Part shown: positions 58,112 through 64,000 of the stretch, piece after piece
Numbering within the stretch: position 1 is the stretch's first letter
Layout: every line of letters begins with the position of its first letter
Source of the DNA: Pseudomonas sp. P8_229
Lineage (GTDB): Bacteria; Pseudomonadota; Gammaproteobacteria; Pseudomonadales; Pseudomonadaceae
Assembly (NCBI RefSeq): GCF_034008635.1
Contig: NZ_CP125378.1
Coordinates: forward strand, 2,346,001-2,410,000
Length of the DNA: 64,000 nt
Reading direction: 5' to 3'
Position numbers and translations under genes: made by a program
The notes under the pieces: model-generated
The model's database searches: none
Told to the model about the DNA's origin: nothing
The model's input: only the letters and a program-made list of their open reading frames with translations

Positions 58112-61100
58112 TCAGCCGAGAGCAGTTTTCTCCAGGTGTTCAAGGATGATCGGGTAGACATCGACCACCGCGTTCTTGCCGAACATGCAATCGATGTGGC
58201 CATAGCCCGGCACCACATGCCGGCTGTAGCGCTCCGGCCCGTGGACTTCGCAGACTCGCTGGTAGGTTTTCAGGGTACTTTCCGGCAGGTAACACTGGTT
58301 CTCCGCGCCACTGATAAAGCAGATCGGCATGCTCAGCCGATCGAAGTGCGGCATGTACACATCGTTGCCTTTGAAATCCACCAGGTGCCCTTTGCGCACG
58401 ATCAGCGCCAGGTGTTCGAAGGTCTCGATATTCGACTCGCCGAACAACTCATGCAGGTTGTCGTGCAGGGTTTCGTTGAGGGTGTCGTGGCGATACAGCG
58501 AGGCGTACATGAAGGTAATGCGGTGGCACACCGGGTTGGTGCAATAACCCTGCGCCTCGATCCGCGCGTAGCCATTGAGGGCCTTGTCGTAGAGGCGGTT
58601 GAACCAGTTCTCCTTGCTGTCGGCGTAAGCGGTCATCGACTTGATGCCGATCGCATCGAGCATCCCCGGCAGGTGCAGACCGGCCTTCAACCCGGTCGCG
58701 GTGGCGACCACGGTGTCAGCGGCAATCTGCGAGCAGACCACCGAACGCACGCCTTGCAGCCCCGCCAGCAGCGACATGAAGAACGTCGTCGCGCCGTAGC
58801 AATGCACCACGCACTGCACATCTTTGGCCTGGGTCTCCTGTTGAATCTGCGCGATGGCAGCCTTGAAGTCGTATTGGGCGATCTGATCGCCGTTCCATTC
58901 CTTCTTGCTCGCCGGCAGCAGAATGCTCACACGCAAATCCAATAGCCAGACGTCGTAATCGTGTTTGCACAGGTACTCCAGCAGGTTGGTCTGGATGGTG
59001 TCGGTGGAAAAGATGTTCGAACCCACACCCAAGCCATGCACCAGCATCACCGGGCCTTTGCTGCCGGCCTGATAACGGGTCAGGCGCAGCTCCACGCCAT
59101 CCTCGGTGGGGAAGAAATGCACCGCCGGGGTTGGCGCATCCAGCGGCCGTTTCAGCCGTGGCGGCGCGTCGGGGTTGAAGTATTTGTCACCGGCAAATAC
59201 CCCGCCGTAACTCTCCCAGAGGATCCCGGCGAAGAACTTGCCGAAGCGCGCCAGCCCTTCAATGCGCTCGCGCTCGTTACGTGCGTTGAGCACTTTCATG
59301 GTGGTCATCTGCTTGGCGAAATCGGTCGGATGAATGTGCATCACCCCGGAGCCGATCACCTCGCCCGACTTGTCCGGCCCGCGATACAGCGTCACGTACA
59401 AGGTGCTGGTGTCGTGCCAGATATTCAGCACGCCGTTATCTTCCGGCACGGTTTTGAAGGCGCTGAAGAAATAGTCGCTACCGTCCTCGGCGGTCAGCTT
59501 CATGTCGTACTTCATGTGGCGCGTATCGACCTGCTGCTCGAATTGCTCGAACAGGTTGAACACGCCGTTGCTGGCGGTCAGCGGCTGTGGCGACAGTGCC
59601 GGGGCAATCACCGTGCCGACGATGGTCGCGGCGTGTTCCGGCTCCTTGATCATCCGGTTGAGGTCGTTGGCGGTGATGGTCAGGGTGAAGTCGATCGGCG
59701 AATTGTCCGCCTCGCCGCGTTTGGCTGCCGCCTCGTAGACTTTCAGATCGGTGCTTTGCGCGGCGGTGAAGGCCCGGGAGAAATAGCCCTTCATGGTTTC
59801 GGTGAACTGCACCCCGAGCGTCGGTGGCGCCACCTGTTTGCGCGGCGCCGACGGCAACGTGTAGTCGATGTGCCAACCCCGGTCGGCGGCCAGCAGGCCC
59901 ATGTTGCGCTCGCTCACAGCGGAGATGGTCAGCAACGGATTGACCGCCAGCGACGTCGGGATCACCGCGCCGTCGGTCACGTACAGGCTGGCGTAGACAT
60001 CCGTGCCGGCAGCGCCACTGAACACCTGGCCCTTGTGATTGACCACGCCTTGCGCGGCGTCTTCGCCCATCACGCAACCGCCCAGCGGATGCACCGAGAC
60101 AATGCTGTGCTTGAGCAGCTGGGTCCAGATCGGGTTCTCCACCCAGACCCCGCCCAATGCCTTGGTGCTCTGGTACAGCCGTTCGTTGCCGAGCTTGAAG
60201 TTTTCCTGCTCGCCGACACCCGGCCAGTCGATGCGCAACTGGTCCTTGTTGTCGAGAATCATCCGGCCCTGGCCGCTGTCATGGCTCATGATCAGGTAGG
60301 TCTGCATGTTGTGCAGCGCGCCGTAATACGGACCGCGCAGAAAGCTTTCGGCTTCGCGCTCCTTGTAGCCTAGCTTGCCGCTGAAACTGTCGTCGGTGGC
60401 CTTGCCGATCATCTCGGCGAACCCGGCCATGGCCGGCACCATCGGCCGGCCGAGAGCGCCGGGAATCGAACCTTCCTCGATGACCATGCGGCTGCGCCAG
60501 TCACCTTCGGTGCGCATGTCGATGATCGAGGTGATGCACGGGCCGACCGGTTGCATTTCCTTGGCCGAATGCGCGCCGAAGCCGATGCCGTTGATGGTCT
60601 GCTCGCAGTTGTGGCCGAAGCCGAGGATGTCACCGTTGCCGCTCATGTTCTCGCCGAGCTGGCCGGACATCTCCACGCCTTTGTCGCGCGAACGCAGGAG
60701 AATTTCGGTAGAGCCAAGGGTGCCGGCGGAGACCACGACGATGTCGGCCTTCACAAACAGTGTCGGCGCCGAGAACATCTCACGCCCACTGTCCAGATAC
60801 TGGAAATGCACGATCCAGCCATCGCCATCACGCTCCAGGTAACGCACCTCGGCCTGGCAGAAAATCTCCGCGCCGTGGTTCCAGGCGTCCGGCAGATAGT
60901 TCATCAGCGTGGTGTTCTTGGCCTTGTTGTTACAGCCCGAGACACAGTCACCACATTGGTTGCACGGCAGCTGTTCGACGCCGACGTGGTTGAGGTTGTT
61001 CGGCAGTTTGTCGAAGGTCACGTTGATCGGCGGCTTGTAGAAATGCGCGCCTTGCTTGAGGAAGTCCGCAGACTTTTTATTGGCGTCGAGCTTGGGCAGA

Positions 61101-61564
61101 TTCGGCGCGTTGTTCGGATAGGGGTTGGGTTTGAGCATTTCCCGGGCACGCGCGTAACCGTCCTTGAGCAGCGTATCGCGGTGTTCACGCACCGCCTGCG
61201 GCCAGCGCGGGTCATCGAACACCCCGGGCTCCGGCTCCAGGGCAACGTTGGCATTGATCAGCGACGTACCGCCGAGGCCACAACCGACCACCACGTTTTG
61301 CTGGGCATTGACGTGCAGATCGAACAGCCCGGTGCGCGAGCCGATGTGGCCGTCCGGATCGTGTACCTGCAGCTCTTCGGTCGCGGCAATCATGGTGTTG
61401 GGGTATTCGCCGGGCTGGATTTCCCGCCCGCGTTCGAGCAGGCACACCTGCTTGCCGGCCCGGGACAGGCGCGACGCAGCAATGCCGCCGCCATAGCCGG
61501 AGCCGATGACGATCACGTCGTAGTGTTCCTTGATCTCGCTGATGGGCGTTGCGATGCGTGTCAT
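58112..61564 (-). CDS. GMC oxidoreductase fused to alpha/beta hydrolase
   Basis: 1150 residues. GMC flavoenzyme at 1-565: FAD motif GSGYGGG (21-27), HPLGGC with active-site His492, and NPLLTISA. A CX2CX2CX3C ferredoxin-type motif (C201, C204, C207, C211) lies inside this part. A beta-rich domain at about 585-770 (FTETMKGYFS, VMHIHPTDFAKQM) resembles the one beside cholesterol-oxidase-like enzymes. Alpha/beta hydrolase at about 815-1150: MLVHGLGVGS oxyanion region, nucleophile elbow HCYGA with Cys922 in place of Ser, and VPGYGHIDCMFG providing His. No signal peptide or Tat motif. Probably oxidises and cleaves a hydrophobic ester or alcohol; substrate unknown. Confidence 0.85.
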   Translation of the reverse strand: MTRIATPISEIKEHYDVIVIGSGYGGGIAASRLSRAGKQVCLLERGREIQPGEYPNTMIAATEELQVHDPDGHIGSRTGLFDLHVNAQQNVVVGCGLGGTSLINANVALEPEPGVFDDPRWPQAVREHRDTLLKDGYARAREMLKPNPYPNNAPNLPKLDANKKSADFLKQGAHFYKPPINVTFDKLPNNLNHVGVEQLPCNQCGDCVSGCNNKAKNTTLMNYLPDAWNHGAEIFCQAEVRYLERDGDGWIVHFQYLDSGREMFSAPTLFVKADIVVVSAGTLGSTEILLRSRDKGVEMSGQLGENMSGNGDILGFGHNCEQTINGIGFGAHSAKEMQPVGPCITSIIDMRTEGDWRSRMVIEEGSIPGALGRPMVPAMAGFAEMIGKATDDSFSGKLGYKEREAESFLRGPYYGALHNMQTYLIMSHDSGQGRMILDNKDQLRIDWPGVGEQENFKLGNERLYQSTKALGGVWVENPIWTQLLKHSIVSVHPLGGCVMGEDAAQGVVNHKGQVFSGAAGTDVYASLYVTDGAVIPTSLAVNPLLTISAVSERNMGLLAADRGWHIDYTLPSAPRKQVAPPTLGVQFTETMKGYFSRAFTAAQSTDLKVYEAAAKRGEADNSPIDFTLTITANDLNRMIKEPEHAATIVGTVIAPALSPQPLTASNGVFNLFEQFEQQVDTRHMKYDMKLTAEDGSDYFFSAFKTVPEDNGVLNIWHDTSTLYVTLYRGPDKSGEVIGSGVMHIHPTDFAKQMTTMKVLNARNERERIEGLARFGKFFAGILWESYGGVFAGDKYFNPDAPPRLKRPLDAPTPAVHFFPTEDGVELRLTRYQAGSKGPVMLVHGLGVGSNIFSTDTIQTNLLEYLCKHDYDVWLLDLRVSILLPASKKEWNGDQIAQYDFKAAIAQIQQETQAKDVQCVVHCYGATTFFMSLLAGLQGVRSVVCSQIAADTVVATATGLKAGLHLPGMLDAIGIKSMTAYADSKENWFNRLYDKALNGYARIEAQGYCTNPVCHRITFMYASLYRHDTLNETLHDNLHELFGESNIETFEHLALIVRKGHLVDFKGNDVYMPHFDRLSMPICFISGAENQCYLPESTLKTYQRVCEVHGPERYSRHVVPGYGHIDCMFGKNAVVDVYPIILEHLEKTALG

Positions 61565-61791
61565 GAGGATGTTCCTCTCTCAGGCAGATGGGGCAACTCT
61601 GCGGTTGCCTGCAATCAATGGACGAACGGGCACCTGGCCTCCGGGTCGAACCCGGCGACAGCACAGCGGTTGCAGCAGGAGGTCGCTACAGACGAGCGTG
61701 TTGATTGACCGCACGACGTAACGTGCGCTTGCGTGGCGAGGGGGGATGGCGGTGCGGGCGGCTATCCATCATGCGTTCTCCCAGAACCAGA

Positions 61792-61800
61792 TGTGGATAA
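61792..61800 (-). promoter_or_regulatory. Perfect DnaA box, inverted
   Basis: TGTGGATAA, the reverse complement of TTATCCACA, 228 bp upstream of the GMC-hydrolase start and opposite in direction to the array that follows. Confidence 0.55.
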
Positions 61801-61877
61801 GTAACGGCTGTCCTTGTGCCATTGCAGTGAAGACAGCGCAGGATTCGAAGTCAAGGCAGCGGTCTAGAACTGTATGA

Positions 61878-61982
61878 AATGTGATCAATTGCCGTTTGGA
61901 CTATGACGGGCGGGGCTTGCAGGGTTCGACGAACAAGTTATCCACATAGCCACCCACAGCTAATGGGGGTAACTGTGGATGA
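61878..61982 (+). repeat. DnaA-box module 3 (diverged)
   Basis: Perfect TTATCCACA at 61938-61946 preceded by GACGAACAAG, with GATC near the expected place upstream and GGGGGTAACT downstream. A one-mismatch inverted box (TGTGGATGA, 61974-61982) follows. Confidence 0.6.
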
Positions 61983-62059
61983 AGCCGAAAATAACTGGCT
62001 GATTTGTGAAGAAAAAGCGTGACTTATCCAGAAGGACGGTTTGCGAGGTGTGTTGGTTG

Positions 62060-62175
62060 TTTTTTGATCACATCTTTGTAAGCCACGGTTTGCATGACCT
62101 GTAGCGGATGGCGAACACGTTATCCACAGAAGCGCCAACAGAGATCGGGGGTAACTTTGCCTTGGCTGTGGAAAA
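62060..62175 (+). repeat. DnaA-box module 4
   Basis: TTTTTTGATC (62060), AAGCCACGG (62080), GCGAACAC, TTATCCACA (62120-62128), then AAGCGCCAACAGAGAT and GGGGGTAACTT. The box is exactly 182 bp after that of module 3. A one-mismatch inverted box (TGTGGAAAA, 62167-62175) follows. Confidence 0.75.
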
Positions 62176-62241
62176 ACCCTCAAAGCTGTGAAAAATCAGT
62201 GTCCCCAAGACAATTCGTCGGACAAAAGCGCAGATTGAGCA

Positions 62242-62340
62242 ATTATTAACCAATACTCTGCAAGCCCCGTTTTATATGGCTCGCAGCGGATAGCGAACAT
62301 CTTATCCACAGAAGCGCCAACAGAGATTGGGGGCAACTTA
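62242..62340 (+). repeat. DnaA-box module 5
   Basis: AAGCCCCG (62262), TAGCGAACATC, TTATCCACA (62302-62310), then AAGCGCCAACAGAGAT and GGGGGCAACTT. The TTTTTTGATC element is lost. The box is exactly 182 bp after that of module 4. Confidence 0.72.
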
Positions 62341-62391
62341 CACCGTTATCCTGAGGAAAAACCCTGGAAAAACCGCAACTTAGGCTGGTTG

Positions 62392-62505
62392 TTTTTTGAT
62401 CTTCGGGCTGTAAGCCACGATTGACGTGACTTGCAGTGAGGCGCGAACACCTTATCCACAGACTGACCAACAGAGATTGTGCGTAAACGCTGTCTGGTGG
62501 ATAAC
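62392..62505 (+). repeat. DnaA-box module 6
   Basis: TTTTTTGATC (62392), AAGCCACG (62412), GCGCGAACACC, TTATCCACA (62452-62460), then ACTGACCAACAGAGATTG. A one-mismatch inverted box (GGTGGATAA, 62497-62505) lies 7 bp from the stop of the acetyltransferase gene. The box is 150 bp after that of module 5. Confidence 0.75.
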
Positions 62506-62511
62506 CGATCG

Positions 62512-63078
62512 TTAAGCGCGGTGCATCAGATATGCCGCGCCGCTCACCCGAATCAGCGGATGCGGTGTCACCTGGCAGGTTTTGATGATGCCGAAGCCGT
62601 GGCGCTCGTAGAAACGCCGCGCACCGGTATTGGCCGCATAGTCGATCAGGCTCAAACCGTTGAGCGCCAGCTGATCGGCGCGCGCCTGGGCATGCAGGAG
62701 GAACTGCAAGCCCAACCCCTGATTGCGCCAGCCTTCATGCAGCGCCAGGCTGGAGATATACAACGAATCCGGCACTTCCATATCGGCATACGGCGCCAGC
62801 ACCGGATCGGTGGGCGGGGTCGGCTCGGGATCTTCGCGCATGGCGTAGCTGTGCATCATGCCAACGACCTGACCTGCAGCCTCGGCGATCAGGCAGTTCT
62901 GCCACGAAAAATCCACGTCGTCGCGGGCATAACGTCGCTCGCCGACATCCAGCAGCGCCTCCCCAGGCTCTGCCAGCTGGCTCCAGATGTAATCCGAGGC
63001 GCCCTCCGAGGATATCTGAAACAAACGCGCAATATCGCGCGCATCCGTGCGCCGGGCCGGTCGAAACTCAACGGTCAT
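62512..63078 (-). CDS. GNAT-family N-acetyltransferase
   Basis: 188 residues. EFRPARRTDARDIARLF opening, acetyl-CoA-binding HEGWRNQGLGLQFL (Q/RxxGxG/A), and NTGARRFYERHGFGII near the C terminus are all typical of GNAT. Acceptor unknown. It sits alone between the DnaA-box array and the ETF gene. Confidence 0.85.
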   Translation of the reverse strand: MTVEFRPARRTDARDIARLFQISSEGASDYIWSQLAEPGEALLDVGERRYARDDVDFSWQNCLIAEAAGQVVGMMHSYAMREDPEPTPPTDPVLAPYADMEVPDSLYISSLALHEGWRNQGLGLQFLLHAQARADQLALNGLSLIDYAANTGARRFYERHGFGIIKTCQVTPHPLIRVSGAAYLMHRA

Positions 63079-63172
63079 TCACTTGACTCCTCGGGGTTTG
63101 GACGGGTGTTTTAACCTATGGTCGAAAGCCGCGACAACGGAGGGATGGGCGGTTTTTCATATCAAAAAATGA

Positions 63173-63266
63173 CCTGTAGCAGCTGAGCTTGCTCGCGAAA
63201 GCGGTCTTGCAGCCGACACATCTGTCGACTAACACACCGTCTTCGCGAGCAAGCTCAGCTCCTACA
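63173..63266. repeat. REP pair, diverged flavour
   Basis: TGTAGCAGCTGAGCTTGCTCGCGAAAGC and inverted GCGAGCAAGCTCAGCTCCTACA around a spacer with ACACATCTGTCGACTAACAC. Core GAGCTTGCTC differs from flavours A and B. Confidence 0.85.
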
Positions 63267-63281
63267 AGGGATTGCGGGGTG

Positions 63282-64000
63282 TCAGCGGACAACGCCTTCT
63301 TCGATCAGCAGCTTGAGGATCGCTTCAGCGCCAGCTTGCGCCGTAACGCCTTTCAATACTTGTCCACCGCCACCACTGGCTTTGGCTGTGGCAGCCTTCA
63401 TCCGGTCGGCGCCGCTCTTGGCCTTGATCACTTTCAAGCGTTTGGGCCGTGGTTTGGCTGGTTGCAAGGTGGCAAGCGCCAGCAGTTCATCGTCCAGCAC
63501 TTCGACGTCTTCGGCATTCAACACGCCGCGACGCGCCGGGCCGTAGGCACTCTGCCGTGGCTTGGGCGCGGCGTTATCCACAGTCGCCAGAAACGGCAGC
63601 TTCACCTTCAACCGCCGCCGCTGCCCACGGGGCAAGGCTTGCAGCACCAGCGCCGAACCGTCGTTGATCGACTCGACCTGCGCCAGCCCCACCACCAGCG
63701 GCCAGCCCAGCCCTTCGGCGAGCAGAAACGGCAGCATGCCCGAACCTTCACCGGTTTCCGCCTGACTGCCGGTCAGTACAACTTGGGCGCCCGCTTCGCG
63801 CAGGTACGCGGTCAGCGCCGGCAAAGCATCAGCGCCAGCGGGTTGCTCCAGCACATGCATCTGTTCCAGGCCCATGCCCAGATAGGCGCGCAGTGCCGGT
63901 TCCGCGACATCGCCAGCATGCAGCACTTGCAGGTTATCCCCAGCCAGTTGCAAACCCAACTCCACAGCGCGCGCATCCTGTTCGGCGCGGCGTGGCCGGC
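63282..64000 (-). CDS. Electron transfer flavoprotein beta subunit (partial, runs off the window)
   Basis: The frame is open to base 64000; the 239 complete codons inside the window read on from RPRRAEQDARAVELGLQ. A GTG at 63965 is internal, not the likely start. LHAGDVAEPALRAYLGMG, VVLTGSQAETGEGSGMLPFLLAEGLGWPLV and KVKLPFLATVDN mark the ETF beta fold; a Lys-rich linker and Ala/Gly-rich tail end the protein. In P. aeruginosa the equivalent gene follows dgcAB and the ETF alpha gene (PA5398-5401), so it probably carries electrons from dimethylglycine dehydrogenase. Confidence 0.85.
   Translation of the reverse strand, partial: RPRRAEQDARAVELGLQLAGDNLQVLHAGDVAEPALRAYLGMGLEQMHVLEQPAGADALPALTAYLREAGAQVVLTGSQAETGEGSGMLPFLLAEGLGWPLVVGLAQVESINDGSALVLQALPRGQRRRLKVKLPFLATVDNAAPKPRQSAYGPARRGVLNAEDVEVLDDELLALATLQPAKPRPKRLKVIKAKSGADRMKAATAKASGGGGQVLKGVTAQAGAEAILKLLIEEGVVR

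Overview
This window is chromosomal DNA from a Pseudomonas of the fluorescens group. The evidence is a high G+C content, dense intergenic REP/BIME repeats of the kinds typical of that group, and gene order that matches two separate blocks of the P. aeruginosa PAO1 chromosome as I recall it (PA0508 back to about PA0460, and PA5421 back to about PA5401). There is no rRNA, tRNA, CRISPR array, prophage or plasmid backbone. The only transposase-like gene is a single-copy REP-associated tyrosine transposase (RAYT).

Layout. 0-5.6 kb: two long acyl-CoA dehydrogenases flanking a membrane diguanylate cyclase, all on the minus strand, with a PsrA-type box and a Vfr/CRP-type site upstream. 5.8-11.7 kb: a small flagellar-rod-like protein, the biotin operon bioB-F-H-C-D with overlapping genes, and divergent comF. 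11.8-18 kb: modE, a Tat-exported PhoX phosphatase, srkA, rarD and a GcvR-like ACT protein. 18.2-23.9 kb: malate synthase G, a response regulator, a cNMP/CBS/DUF294 protein and a DEDDh exonuclease. 24.2-29.8 kb: a ferrichrome-type iron operon (ECF sigma, FecR-like anti-sigma, TonB receptor with STN domain, PepSY membrane protein and a 59-residue membrane peptide). 29.9-38.2 kb: glutathione transferase, creBCD, a RimB-like protease, a YihG-like acyltransferase, DUF2780, and a second ECF sigma/anti-sigma pair. 38.3-38.9 kb: a low-G+C exported DUF3757-like gene, which sits where the two PAO1 blocks meet.

38.9-54.7 kb and the far right end form one metabolic unit, choline/glycine-betaine catabolism. 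GbcAB oxidises glycine betaine to dimethylglycine. The electron-transfer flavoprotein subunit cut by the window end probably serves dimethylglycine dehydrogenase. SoxBDAG oxidises sarcosine to glycine, with formaldehyde or methylene-tetrahydrofolate as by-product. GlyA makes serine, PurU recycles formyl-THF, FdhA oxidises formaldehyde, and LtaA cleaves threonine to glycine. The RAYT, a TraX-family protein and an SDR are interspersed.

54.8-61.6 kb carries a three-gene accessory cluster: a metallophosphoesterase, a membrane-anchored dihaem cytochrome c, and an 1150-residue fusion of GMC oxidoreductase with an alpha/beta hydrolase. The fusion has a CX2CX2CX3C ferredoxin-type motif and a Cys at the hydrolase nucleophile elbow. 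I infer a dedicated lipid or sterol-like oxidation system.

The most unusual non-coding signal is a DnaA-box module seen in two intergenic regions (16.83-17.05 kb and 61.79-62.51 kb). A TTATCCACA box follows AAGCC(A/C)CG at exactly 40 bp, and in three of the six copies also follows TTTTTTGATC at exactly 60 bp. Three boxes in the second region are spaced exactly 182 bp apart. I infer a DnaA-binding or titration element.
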